Below, one piece after another: positions 34,636 to 43,661 of a DNA stretch of 64,000 nt (position 1 is its first letter; every line of letters starts with the position of its first letter). The DNA is taken from contig JANXBU010000002.1 in NCBI GenBank assembly GCA_025060505.1, positions 1-64,000 of the forward strand, in the 5' to 3' direction. A model generated the notes under the pieces. That model was not told the DNA's origin. It worked only from the letters and a program-made list of their open reading frames with translations, and did no database searches. The position numbers were made by a program, and so were the translations under genes. This DNA is from Candidatus Calescibacterium sp. (lineage in GTDB: Bacteria; Calescibacteriota; Calescibacteriia; Calescibacteriales; Calescibacteriaceae).

Positions 34636-35307
34636 TTGAAAAAAACTACAATAGCAATTATTTCATCTCTACTTCTGATAAAACTTACACACTGCTCCCA
34701 TTCCGAACCACCAAACACTCCAGAGGAACTCTATGCAGAAGCAATGAAAAAAACAGAAGGTGGAATATTCACAGCAGACCTTGAAACCGCGGAAGAGTAT
34801 TTCAGGAAAATAATTGAACTATTTCCGACATCAAAGTATGTTCCAAAAGCAAATTTCGGTATAGCCTATGTAAAAATGAAAAAAGGAAACTACGCAGAGG
34901 CCGGTCCTCTTTTTGAAGTCTTCTTCCAAAGATATAGATCACACCCACAAGCACCAGATGCACTCTATCTGGCCATAAAATGCTATCTTGAATTCGTTGA
35001 TACACCAGACAGAGACATAACATATGCTGTAAAGGTAAGGGAACTCTCCTCTATCTTTATCAAAAATTTCCCCGAAAACGACAAAATAAAAGAAGTCCAG
35101 AACATAAAACAAAGAATGCTTGAAATAATTGCACAACACAACCTCGAAATAGCAGAATTCTATGCAAGGAGGAAACTCTTTGAACCATCGATAGAAAGAA
35201 TAAACGAAATACTAAAAGACGAAGAACTGAGCCAAACAAAATTCAGAAGATTAGCAGAAGAGCTCAAAATAAGAATACAAAAGCAGAGACAAGAGATGAA
35301 TATGTAG
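34636..35307 (+). CDS. bamD: Outer-membrane assembly lipoprotein BamD-like
   Basis: A 223-residue TPR lipoprotein of the BAM outer-membrane protein assembly complex. The TPR repeats AEEYFRKIIELFPTSKYVPKA and FFQRYRSHPQAPDALYLAIKCYL and the motif DTPDRDITY are BamD hallmarks. The frame is open back through the tRNA, but the only sensible start is the TTG at 34636, which gives a lipoprotein signal (LKKTTIAIISSLLL, Cys near residue 20, lipobox LTHC). It is 9 nt after the tRNA 3' end and has no Shine-Dalgarno. Confidence 0.9.
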   Translation: MKKTTIAIISSLLLIKLTHCSHSEPPNTPEELYAEAMKKTEGGIFTADLETAEEYFRKIIELFPTSKYVPKANFGIAYVKMKKGNYAEAGPLFEVFFQRYRSHPQAPDALYLAIKCYLEFVDTPDRDITYAVKVRELSSIFIKNFPENDKIKEVQNIKQRMLEIIAQHNLEIAEFYARRKLFEPSIERINEILKDEELSQTKFRRLAEELKIRIQKQRQEMNM

Positions 35308-35353
35308 TAAATTTCAAGATGGTTGCATCAATACTTTGAGTCAGAAAAAATAA

Positions 35354-35824
35354 TCAAATTCTTTCAAGCCCAAAGAATATAACAGGAACATTCACCGCAA
35401 AGAATTCAAGAAACATAACCCCTATCAACTTCTGATCTTCCACACCCTTTACCATTCTAACTTCATCTCTTATGAGACCAAGAGGAAATAAGTTTCCAGA
35501 GTAGTCAAATTCAATAGCTTCTCCTGAATCAACTCTTGATTTTATTTTCTTTACGTTGAAACCTAGTGTTCTGAAACCTGAAACAATATTTATTCCTTTT
35601 ATCTTCGAAGTTTTCTGATCTAAGAATATTTCTTTTCCTTTCCATATAGCACCCCACGTTTTCGAAACTACACTAGTAGAGATATCCTTCAGAGGAACTG
35701 GAGCTTTCTCGTGAAACGGCAGAAATATACCTCTCCAACTCCCAATCAGATGCTGAGGCTCTGGAACAATTCCTTCCAAAAATAGCTTCTCCAAATCACT
35801 TGGTTTTAAACTTTGTAGATTCAT
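35354..35824 (-). CDS. Uncharacterised protein, possibly GXWXG/DUF4334-like
   Basis: A 156-residue soluble protein with no signal peptide. The segments LIGSWRGIFLP and AIWKGKEIF resemble the GXWXG and DUF4334 lipocalin-like domains, in which a short Gly-x-Trp-x-Gly start precedes a Trp-Gly-Lys strand. This is a remembered pattern only. The function of that family is unknown. It converges with bamD. Confidence 0.55.
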   Translation of the reverse strand: MNLQSLKPSDLEKLFLEGIVPEPQHLIGSWRGIFLPFHEKAPVPLKDISTSVVSKTWGAIWKGKEIFLDQKTSKIKGINIVSGFRTLGFNVKKIKSRVDSGEAIEFDYSGNLFPLGLIRDEVRMVKGVEDQKLIGVMFLEFFAVNVPVIFFGLERI

Positions 35825-36093
35825 ACCTTAAACTTAACCAACAAGTTTGAATTACAACATTTTTCAATTATTTGATGTTTCAATCCGTTACAAATACAGA
35901 AACTCGTGTTGTATCTTCAAAACATTTCGTGATGTATCTTTAAAGCATTTTTATTCAAATATTTTTTCTATCACTGAACAGAACACCTCATCATCCCTGA
36001 TCTGTGAACCAAACAAAAATGTTCAATATTTCTAATTCTTCAAATTTTCAAATTGATATAAATATGATATGAAGATTTATAAAAGTTTGAAAT

Positions 36094-37389
36094 ATGGCAA
36101 ATAATAATCTCATAAATATCTTCTGTGATTTTGATGGAACCATCACCAAAAACGATATATCTGTCGCAGTTCTCAAAAACTTCGCTCAATGGGAAAAACA
36201 AACAACAAGAACAATACTGAAAGGCAACATAGGTTCCAAGCATGCTTACTCAGCAGTAGCTCCATACATAAAGGCATCCTTAGATCAAATGATAGATTTT
36301 GCAAAACAAATAGCGCAAATAGAAGATGGATTTATAAACTTCTTCAACTTTGTGAAGTCAAAAAATTTCAATTTTTCAATACTATCCGATGGATTTGAAT
36401 TCTATATAAACGCAATTTTAAATAAAAACAACATTGAAACCAAATTTTTTGCTTCAAGATTGGTTGAAGATGAAAATGGACTTCGTTTTGAGTTCCCGAA
36501 CGAAAGTAAATTCTGTGATCTTTGCGCGACATGTAAGCTCAAAATAATAAGACAAGAAGGAAACGGATATTTCAAAATATTCATAGGCAATGGAATATCA
36601 GATAGATGCGTAGTTGAGGAGGCAGACATAGTGTTTGCAAAGTCAAGACTACAAGATATATGCTACATCAAAGGAGTAAGCTTCTTTCCATTCAACAATT
36701 TCAATGATATACTTTATGCATTTAGAATAAAACCGAAATGCTTTGTTATAGATTTTGATGGAACTATTGGCTGGTCATATGAAGGAATACTTGATGCCTT
36801 CACATACACATTCAGAAAACTGAAAAAAAATATGCCAGCTAAATCTGAACTTGTAAAACTTATAGGCTTGCCACTTGAAGAATGCTTCAAAAATACCGTA
36901 GGAGAAGATTATAAAAATGCTGTGGAACTTTTCAGGCAAAGATACAAAAAAATATTTCTGAAAAAAACCTACATTGCACCGGGAACAAAAGAAACATTCG
37001 AAGAACTTAAAAAATTAGGATACAAAATAGCCATACTCTCAAACAAGAACTCATTTTTCCTAAAAAAGTTGATTGAACACTTTGAACTTGATGTTGACTT
37101 AGTTGTAGGTGAAGGGGATATATTGGAAAACGGGAAAGTTATAAGAAAACCTGACACAAGAACAATAGATTTTATTTCAGAAAAACTAAATGTAAATAAG
37201 AAAGAAATTGTTGTTGTAGGAGATACAGAAGTTGACCTTCTAACAGCAAGGGACTGTAATTTTGTAGCTTTATGCTCCTTGTACCATCCTCCAGATTACT
37301 TTAAAGAAAAGGGAAGAACCCTGGCTTTCATAACTTCTATTTCAGATCTACTAAAGTTTGGAAGATTCTACAAGATTTTGAGCCAATGA
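36094..37389 (+). CDS. Tandem HAD phosphatase: MtnX-like domain fused to Gph-like domain
   Basis: A 431-residue fusion of two HAD domains. Residues 1-215 resemble MtnX/SerB-type phosphatases: CDFDGTIT (Asp12, Asp14), SDGF, a CDLCATCK segment, and GNGISD, where the usual motif IV Asp is Asn. Residues 220-431 form a phosphoglycolate phosphatase-like domain: VIDFDGTIGWS, LSNKNS, RKPDTRTI and GDTEVD, with all catalytic residues. The pair suggests either two successive steps or one catalytic and one regulatory domain. MtnX acts in methionine salvage; Gph cleans up 2-phosphoglycolate. The substrates are not established. Confidence 0.8.
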   Translation: MANNNLINIFCDFDGTITKNDISVAVLKNFAQWEKQTTRTILKGNIGSKHAYSAVAPYIKASLDQMIDFAKQIAQIEDGFINFFNFVKSKNFNFSILSDGFEFYINAILNKNNIETKFFASRLVEDENGLRFEFPNESKFCDLCATCKLKIIRQEGNGYFKIFIGNGISDRCVVEEADIVFAKSRLQDICYIKGVSFFPFNNFNDILYAFRIKPKCFVIDFDGTIGWSYEGILDAFTYTFRKLKKNMPAKSELVKLIGLPLEECFKNTVGEDYKNAVELFRQRYKKIFLKKTYIAPGTKETFEELKKLGYKIAILSNKNSFFLKKLIEHFELDVDLVVGEGDILENGKVIRKPDTRTIDFISEKLNVNKKEIVVVGDTEVDLLTARDCNFVALCSLYHPPDYFKEKGRTLAFITSISDLLKFGRFYKILSQ

Positions 37390-37456
37390 AGAAAAAATCT
37401 CAACAAAAAAAATAGAAAAACACTGAATAAAAGTTACAACAATTAAAGGTTTATAT

Positions 37457-38782
37457 ATGCTTCCCAAATTCTGGAAACTTACAATACTGTTTTTCGTATT
37501 ATTGTCTTGCAGTAGCAACAGCGAAGAAGAACAAAACACAAGCAACTCAAGCGAAATAGATTGTCAGGAAACCACACCAACGATAGAAAAACAAGTAACT
37601 TTAACACCTGACAGGATCTGGGTTGATACCGGAATAAAGCTGAAAAGAGGAGATGATGTTATAATAGAAGCAAACTCTGAAAGAGCCTATGGAAAAACAG
37701 ATGTTGATTTTTCAAATCCAGTATTATTTTCTGGTTCTGAAGCAATAATATACAAAATTGGAGAGGATGGTATAGCTCAGCCCGTCGGCAAGCAGGCTAA
37801 ATTTACAGCTGGTAAAGACGTGGAGAATGAAAATTTGTATATTGGATGGAACTCATCAAAACCACTTGTAAAAATTCTTAAAGATGAAGAAGGAAGAGAG
37901 AAATTAGAAAAACCGGAACCAATAACCGTAGTGGTAAAAGTTTTTCCCTCCAAGTCTAATTTGGCTGTAAGGAGAGTTCCACTCTATGCACCAGTTCAGA
38001 ATTTCTGGACAGATGAAACGAATCCGAGATTCTATTGGGAACCATTTGACAACGCTGTAAGATACATTTTCCAAATCTCCGATTATCCAGATTTCAGAAG
38101 AGTGATTCAAAATATAGAAATACAAGCATCCGGAGGTCAGGCGAACCCAGTGTCTGTAATTGGAGGCGGAGATTCCCAGAATGTTCAGTTCAACCTACAA
38201 GAAGGAATATACTGGTGGAGAGTAAGAGCACAGGTCAATCTCGGAAGACCACTGAATCCAGTTCTAACATGGACCTGCTGGTCTCATCCGTACAGACTTG
38301 GTGTTGAGCTTGGAACTCCCCCTGCTCCCCCAGAATTCTTATCTCCAACAACCCTTGACGTATTCAAACCTGGTGATACAGTAAAATTTGAATTCACTGT
38401 CGAAGATGATCCATCGTTCGTTTTCTGGAGAATCAGACATGTTTTTTCAGAATGTGACCAGCAACCTTCCATAAATCCAAATGATCCGAACTCCGGGAAT
38501 CCAACACCATGGAACATCTTCAGGCAAAAACTTGGAGAAGGAAATATAGTACAAATTCCGGAACTCATAGCTTCTTATACTTACAAGAACATTGAAACAG
38601 GAAATCATCTTTTCAGAGTTGAGGTTAGAGACGGAGCATCTGAACTTGAAATAAACATCAGAAGCTCTGATATAAGATTTTCTGTAGGATGCGAGAAACC
38701 CCAAGAAACACAACAAGGTAATCAAAATAACAATCAAGGTAATGTCCAAGGCGGATTTCAAGGTGGAACAGGAAATCAGTGA
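37457..38782 (+). CDS. Surface lipoprotein with lectin-like and Fn3-like domains
   Basis: A 441-residue lipoprotein (lipobox LLSC, about Cys18). Residues 45-150 (DRIWVDTGIKLKRGDDVII...YIGWNSS) resemble the LecA/PA-IL-like beta-sandwich found in carbohydrate-binding proteins. Residues 195-300 and 310-415 look like fibronectin-III-type strands (FYWEPFDNAVRYIFQIS; FEFTVEDDPSFVFWRIR). The tail is rich in Gln, Asn and Gly. It has an AAAGG site 7 nt before the ATG. A role in surface carbohydrate binding is inferred from fold resemblance only. Confidence 0.65.
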   Translation: MLPKFWKLTILFFVLLSCSSNSEEEQNTSNSSEIDCQETTPTIEKQVTLTPDRIWVDTGIKLKRGDDVIIEANSERAYGKTDVDFSNPVLFSGSEAIIYKIGEDGIAQPVGKQAKFTAGKDVENENLYIGWNSSKPLVKILKDEEGREKLEKPEPITVVVKVFPSKSNLAVRRVPLYAPVQNFWTDETNPRFYWEPFDNAVRYIFQISDYPDFRRVIQNIEIQASGGQANPVSVIGGGDSQNVQFNLQEGIYWWRVRAQVNLGRPLNPVLTWTCWSHPYRLGVELGTPPAPPEFLSPTTLDVFKPGDTVKFEFTVEDDPSFVFWRIRHVFSECDQQPSINPNDPNSGNPTPWNIFRQKLGEGNIVQIPELIASYTYKNIETGNHLFRVEVRDGASELEINIRSSDIRFSVGCEKPQETQQGNQNNNQGNVQGGFQGGTGNQ

Positions 38783-38826
38783 TGAAAATCAGCGATGAGA
38801 AAACACACTTCGGTGTAGGCTATAGT

Positions 38827-39981
38827 TTAGCCCATAATTTTTATGAAAAGTTCAGCATAATCTTTTGATATTTTATCCCATGAATAAAATTCCTGAGCCC
38901 TTTGTTTTGCCTTCTTCTTCATATTTTCTATTTCATTTCCCGGTAGGTGAGCAAGAATACCTGCAAGCTCGTCCTCTGTCCTAAAGAAAATTCCACAATC
39001 TCCAAGAACTTCTCTGTTTGATGGATTATCATAACTCAGAATAAAGTTGCCCAAACTCATCTGCTCAACCAAAACAGGGTGCGTTCCTCCGACCTGAGCA
39101 CACAACACAAAGCAGAAAGCATTCATAGATAATTTGATATAACCAGATGAAAAAACATAACCAGTAAATATCACTGAGTTATCTTGACCAGCAACCTCTT
39201 TGAGAAACTTTTTATATTTTTCAGAATATGGAGCATCGCCAACAATAGCAACCTGAAAATCTTCAAGTTTCTGGTTCACAGATTTTGCTTTTCTGAAAGC
39301 AGAGATAAGTGTGTGAGGAGAATTTTCCGGAACAAGACGTCCAACAAAAAGAAAATATTTGTTCTTTCTCAAACCAAACTTCTTCAGAAAGTTCCGGTCA
39401 TCCCCAAAAATATCTGAAATGATTATATCATCTTCTGTTATTCCTCCATAAGGTATATATACTACTCTACTTTCTTCAACTTTGTAATTTTGCATGTAGT
39501 ATCTTTTGACATCAAGTGAATCAGCAACAATTACATCAGCAAACAAAGAAGCCATCTTCTCACTCAATCTGAGATATAAAGAAGCAAACTTCTCCCATTT
39601 TTCTCTTCTCCAGTCCTGTCCATCAACATTCAGAACGGTTTTCATACCAAGCAATCTGAAAAGAGGGAGAAGGGAAGAATTCCCAACGTTACATATAAGA
39701 GCAATATCTAATTCAAGCCCCTTCGAAAAAGAATAAATAAGAGAAAAAAAAGTGTGAGATATAGTATCAAGATGCTTCTGTGGTATAGTAGGTAGATTTA
39801 TTATTCTTGCATTTCTGTAATAATTGAAAGGATACTGAATGTAATTCATTCTGTTGAATACATACACTTCAAATTGATCGCTTGGTAACTTTTTAAGAAG
39901 TTTGTCGTAAAATGTTTCGAAACCCGAGTAGCTAGCTGGGACTCCACGTGTTCCAAAAAATCCAACTCTGATCTTTCTCAT
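38827..39981 (-). CDS. Glycosyltransferase family 4 (DUF1972 N-terminus)
   Basis: A 384-residue GT-B glycosyltransferase. The N-terminal FFGTRGVPASYSGFETFYDKLL is the DUF1972 signature seen in rhamnosyl- and other surface-sugar transferases, and the C-terminal GT1/4 donor domain has KYFLFVGRLVPENSPHTLISAF and GTHPVLVEQMSLG (E-x7-E-like). It probably acts in surface polysaccharide assembly; the sugar is unknown. Its ATG overlaps the stop of apgM by 4 nt (ATGA), so the two are co-translated. Confidence 0.9.
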   Translation of the reverse strand: MRKIRVGFFGTRGVPASYSGFETFYDKLLKKLPSDQFEVYVFNRMNYIQYPFNYYRNARIINLPTIPQKHLDTISHTFFSLIYSFSKGLELDIALICNVGNSSLLPLFRLLGMKTVLNVDGQDWRREKWEKFASLYLRLSEKMASLFADVIVADSLDVKRYYMQNYKVEESRVVYIPYGGITEDDIIISDIFGDDRNFLKKFGLRKNKYFLFVGRLVPENSPHTLISAFRKAKSVNQKLEDFQVAIVGDAPYSEKYKKFLKEVAGQDNSVIFTGYVFSSGYIKLSMNAFCFVLCAQVGGTHPVLVEQMSLGNFILSYDNPSNREVLGDCGIFFRTEDELAGILAHLPGNEIENMKKKAKQRAQEFYSWDKISKDYAELFIKIMG

Positions 39982-41159
39982 GAAAGGAAAAATTTCATTA
40001 TCAGTTTTGCGTCAAAGAAAACAGGAGAAGAAATTGCTTCTATTTCCGTAAATCTTTTTCTTCCACAAAACGAACAACCTTTGCCCTTACAAAACAGACA
40101 AGGGTAAATCATAAATGGAACTGGGTCGCCAACATGAGTTCTCAATTCACATGGAGTTGGATGATCTGGCATAACAAGTAATTTGAAATCTTCTCCGTCG
40201 ACTCTGCGAAGCAAATTACCTATTACTCTACTATCTACTATTTCAACAGCGAGTTTCTTCTTTTCTCTATCTCCTTGATGACCGGTTTCGTCTGTTGCTT
40301 CTATATGTATAAAACCAACTTCATTTTCCCTGACACTATTCACTATATAATCAACTTTTCCCTCAAAATTAGAGTCAAGGTACCCCGTGATACCTGGAAC
40401 TTCAAGAACCTCAATTCCGCTCAAAACGGCTATTCCCTTGATTATATCAACAGCAGACACAAGCCAGCCTTTTTTTCCATAGATTTTCTCGAAAGAAGGA
40501 AGATATGCCCTTTTTCCTTGTCCCCAGAACCAGAGCATATTAGCACTTGTGCCATCAAGTATAGATTTTGAATTTTGCATCAAATCAAAGAGCTCAGGAG
40601 TGACTTTTTTGTATATATCAAGGTAATTCTCAATCTTTTGTCCCAGTATATCGTGCGGTGGTATGAACTCGGTATTCAAAATTATATCCTCCCTTTTTTT
40701 ATCACCTATTCGCCAAACAATATAGTTTCTGTAAGATTTTCCAAAGTAAATCTCCATGTTGTACCGTTTGAGGAAATCAGATAGTTCTTTTTTCATCTTC
40801 TCTATTATTGCTTGGGCCTCCGCATCTTTGATGTGTCCGGCAGAATGGTCATTCATAACTCCGTCTTTAACAGAAACAAGGTTCATCCTGAAAACCAAAG
40901 AGTCTTCCGGAGGTATAATCTTTTTTGCAGCTATTTCAAGAGGAGATCTCCCCTTTGCATACAAAGCAGGATCAAAACCAAAAATAGACAATGTCCCAAC
41001 ATCTGATCCAGGTGGAAGTCCATAAGGTATAGTTCTTGCAAGTCCCATAAAACTTTTCGGAGCAATTGAATCAAGAACAGGAGTATTCGCCAAGTTTAAT
41101 GCTGTGTTTTTATCAAATCTTTCTGAAGCTCCGTCAGGTATCACCACAAAGAACTTCAT
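39978..41159 (-). CDS. apgM: Cofactor-independent phosphoglycerate mutase, archaeal type
   Basis: A 393-residue ApgM that interconverts 3- and 2-phosphoglycerate. VVIPDGASER (metal Asp), PPGSDVGTLSIFGFDP (nucleophile Ser in SD), ATDETGHQGD and VMPDHPTPCELRTH are alkaline phosphatase-superfamily metal and phosphate sites. A Cys-rich insert (FCKGKGCSFCG) near the C-terminus could bind zinc and is not usual. The ATG at 41159 is preferred over one seven codons upstream. Archaeal-type ApgM also occurs in some thermophilic bacteria. The stop overlaps the GT4 start. Confidence 0.93.
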   Translation of the reverse strand: MKFFVVIPDGASERFDKNTALNLANTPVLDSIAPKSFMGLARTIPYGLPPGSDVGTLSIFGFDPALYAKGRSPLEIAAKKIIPPEDSLVFRMNLVSVKDGVMNDHSAGHIKDAEAQAIIEKMKKELSDFLKRYNMEIYFGKSYRNYIVWRIGDKKREDIILNTEFIPPHDILGQKIENYLDIYKKVTPELFDLMQNSKSILDGTSANMLWFWGQGKRAYLPSFEKIYGKKGWLVSAVDIIKGIAVLSGIEVLEVPGITGYLDSNFEGKVDYIVNSVRENEVGFIHIEATDETGHQGDREKKKLAVEIVDSRVIGNLLRRVDGEDFKLLVMPDHPTPCELRTHVGDPVPFMIYPCLFCKGKGCSFCGRKRFTEIEAISSPVFFDAKLIMKFFLS

Positions 41160-41239
41160 AACCTGTAATAAGTTAATCAACTGAAATAAAAAAACAAAAA
41201 ATGATATTTTTGTTTTATATAGCTATATATTTAAGATCT

Positions 41240-41614
41240 ATGCTGATCTTTCTATGGGTATTGGAAATCATAGTTGGAATATTGCTTGTTTTAGCTGTTC
41301 TTATGCAGGTTGGTAGAGGTGAAACTATTACATCTATGTTCGGTGGAGGAGCTCAATCAATATTCGGCCCAAAAGGCCCAGCAACAATACTTGAGAAAAT
41401 AACCTTTGGCCTTATAGCTGCGTTTTTTGTAATAACTCTTGGAATAGCAAAAATTTCTTCAACAAGAACATTCGCTCCACCTGCCCCACAGTTGCCACCA
41501 GAAATTCCGGCTTCGCCAGAAGAACTTCTCCCAATCAATCCAAAGGAACAGCAAAACTTACCAAATCAACCTCAGCAGCAACAGATAGAAATTCCACAAC
41601 CACTAACACAATGA
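41240..41614 (+). CDS. secG: Preprotein translocase subunit SecG
   Basis: A SecG of 124 residues from the preferred start at 41240 (MLIFLWVLEIIVG). Two membrane helices, the loop motif MQVGRGETITSMFGGGAQSIFG, and PATILEKITFG are the SecG core; it aids SecYE-mediated export. A Pro/Gln-rich tail of about 45 residues follows, longer than in E. coli. An in-frame ATG at 41201 adds 13 residues unlike SecG. smpB follows 6 nt later, a common SecG neighbour. Confidence 0.9.
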   Translation: MLIFLWVLEIIVGILLVLAVLMQVGRGETITSMFGGGAQSIFGPKGPATILEKITFGLIAAFFVITLGIAKISSTRTFAPPAPQLPPEIPASPEELLPINPKEQQNLPNQPQQQQIEIPQPLTQ

Positions 41615-41620
41615 GAATAG

Positions 41621-42058
41621 ATGAAAACCATCGTTAGAAACAAATATGCGAGAGAATACGAAATTGAAGAGAAATATATATGCGGTATCGCTCTGGCTGG
41701 TTCTGAGGTAAAGTCAATAAGACAAGGTAAAGTATCTATTGATGAAGCTGTTGTTAATTTCGTAAGCGGAAGACCATTTATACTTAACATGCATATCTCA
41801 CCATATCAGAACTCTCCATTCAATCCAGAGCCGACAAGACCCAGAGCTCTGCTTATGACAAAAAGAGAAATAGAAAGGATATACGGACTTACAACAAGAA
41901 GAGGATACAAAATAATACCGCTTTCTGTTATGATAAAAGATAACAAACTTGTGAAAATAGAAATAGGAGTTGGTAAAAGAAAGAAAATAGAAGACAGAAG
42001 AAGAGATATAATCGAAAAAGAAGAAAGAAGAAAACTTAGAGAAATAAAGAAGTTTTAG
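41621..42058 (+). CDS. smpB: SsrA-binding protein
   Basis: A 145-residue SmpB that binds tmRNA and rescues stalled ribosomes. The N-terminal YEIEEKYICGIALAGSEVKSIRQGKVSI, PTRPRALLMTKREIERI and a Lys/Arg-rich tail (about residues 122-145) match the family. The gene follows secG by 6 nt and probably shares its transcript. tmRNA itself (ssrA) is not found in the 147 bp downstream. Confidence 0.96.
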   Translation: MKTIVRNKYAREYEIEEKYICGIALAGSEVKSIRQGKVSIDEAVVNFVSGRPFILNMHISPYQNSPFNPEPTRPRALLMTKREIERIYGLTTRRGYKIIPLSVMIKDNKLVKIEIGVGKRKKIEDRRRDIIEKEERRKLREIKKF

Positions 42059-42205
42059 AATATTGTAGAAACCATGAAAAATAACTTACGGGAATCTTTT
42101 TGTGCTATTAAATCTGAAAGACAATATTCTGTATTCTATAACAAGATAATTTTTTAATTCACGGATCCATACTCAAAATCTTGAAACAGAAAAATAGAAT
42201 TAAAA

Positions 42206-42451
42206 TTACTTAAAAATTCTCAAAACAAGGTTCAAAACCACAGTAAGTATAACAGAAATAATTATTGAAGTTGCAAGCGGAAAGTAGAAAGTGAAATTAT
42301 CTTTTTTGTAGACTATATCACCCGGAAGATTACCTATTTTCGTTTTTGATAGTACTTCTGTTATCTTTGAAATATCAAGGCTCATAATAATACCGAGCAA
42401 TATAAGAATAGCGCCCAAAATCACAAGAAAAAAACCGGGTTTGAATTCCAT
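42206..42451 (-). CDS. DUF2905 family small membrane protein
   Basis: An 81-residue protein with two membrane helices. The central KIGNLPGDIVYKKDNFTFYFPLATSI is the DUF2905 signature. The family is widespread and uncharacterised, often encoded near ruvB or queA. Here it is alone between smpB and gmd. Confidence 0.88.
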   Translation of the reverse strand: MEFKPGFFLVILGAILILLGIIMSLDISKITEVLSKTKIGNLPGDIVYKKDNFTFYFPLATSIIISVILTVVLNLVLRIFK

Positions 42452-42512
42452 AGAAAAATATTATTATACAATGAAGTATTTTTGAAAAATTTTCATTTTT
42501 CGTTTTATAAAC

Positions 42513-43661
42513 TCATGTTTCTTTCGCAAAGAGAGAAAGACTATGATCTGTATACATAAACTGCTTTTTTCTGTTGATTTCAATACCTTTACCCGGAGGT
42601 TCAAGACCGAATAATTTCATATCGTAGTCAACCATAATCATTATAAGCTCCTCAAAAGTTGTTCTGGGTTGCCATCCCAAAATTTTTTTCGCTTTTGAAC
42701 AATCTGCAAGCAGGAATTCAACTTCCGTTGGACGGAAATACTTTGGGTCAACTTCCACAAGAACTTTTCCGGTTTTCAGATGATCCCATTTTTTTGAAAC
42801 ACTTTTTACAATCCCCTTCTCATCTTTTCCTTCACCTTTCCATTCCAATTCAATTCCAGCATATTCAAATGCTTTTTGTATAAACTCTCTTACAGAATGG
42901 CTTTCCCCGGTTCCAATAACAAAATCATCTGGTTTATCATGTTGTAGAATCAACCACATAGCTTCAACATATTCTGGGGCAAAACCCCAGTCCCTTTTTG
43001 CGTTAAGGTTTCCGATGTAAAGCTTATCTTGTTTTCCAGACAAAATAGAAGCCAGAGCACGTGTGACCTTTCTTGTAACGAATGTCTCTCCTCTGCGAGG
43101 AGATTCATGATTAAAAAGAATACCGTTGCTTGCGAAAATTCCATAACCTTCCCTGTAATTTACAGTCACCCAAAATGAATACACTTTTGCAGCTGCATAA
43201 GGACTTCTCGGTCTGAAAGGAGTATTTTCATTCTGCGGCGGAGGAGAAGAACCAAACATCTCAGACGATGAAGCCTGATAAAATCTTGTTTTGATACCAC
43301 TTCTTCTTATTGCTTCAAGAATTCTTATGGTACCCAACCCGGTTATGTCTCCCGTGTATTCAGGAATCTCAAAGCTTACCTTCACATGGCTCTGAGCAGC
43401 GAGATGATATATCTCATCTGGTTTTATATTGTATATCTGATTTGTAAGCTGACCAGAATCAGAAAGATCTCCGTAGTGTAGAAAAAGTCTTGCTCCTGGC
43501 GTATGTGGATCCACATATATATGATCTATTCTCTGCGTGTTGAAAGTGCTTGCTCTTCTTATAAGACCGTGAACCTCATAACCCTTTGAAAGTAAAAGTT
43601 CAGCCAAGTATGAGCCATCTTGGCCAGTTATACCAGTTATTAGAGCAACCCTTTTACTCAC
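42513..43661 (-). CDS. gmd: GDP-mannose 4,6-dehydratase
   Basis: A 382-residue SDR enzyme making GDP-4-keto-6-deoxymannose, the first committed step to GDP-fucose. The NAD-binding [17 protein letters not shown], the [10 protein letters not shown] active-site Tyr-Lys (with Ser/Thr and Glu in SSSEMFG), and [16 protein letters not shown] are all conserved. The GDP-fucose synthase (fcl) is not in the window. It overlaps the upstream M6 protease gene by 8 nt, so the two are likely co-translated. The fucosyltransferase at 17 kb is a plausible user of the product. Confidence 0.96.
   Translation of the reverse strand: MSKRVALITGITGQDGSYLAELLLSKGYEVHGLIRRASTFNTQRIDHIYVDPHTPGARLFLHYGDLSDSGQLTNQIYNIKPDEIYHLAAQSHVKVSFEIPEYTGDITGLGTIRILEAIRRSGIKTRFYQASSSEMFGSSPPPQNENTPFRPRSPYAAAKVYSFWVTVNYREGYGIFASNGILFNHESPRRGETFVTRKVTRALASILSGKQDKLYIGNLNAKRDWGFAPEYVEAMWLILQHDKPDDFVIGTGESHSVREFIQKAFEYAGIELEWKGEGKDEKGIVKSVSKKWDHLKTGKVLVEVDPKYFRPTEVEFLLADCSKAKKILGWQPRTTFEELIMIMVDYDMKLFGLEPPGKGIEINRKKQFMYTDHSLSLFAKET

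Noticed and set aside
38818-38832. Small hairpin GGCTA-TAGTT-TAGCC between two convergent genes
   Set aside because: The stem is only 5 bp, and the T-run is short and displaced, so it is not a convincing terminator.
42059-42205. Gap after smpB checked for tmRNA
   Set aside because: There is no tRNA-Ala-like end or tag-peptide frame in this 147-bp stretch.
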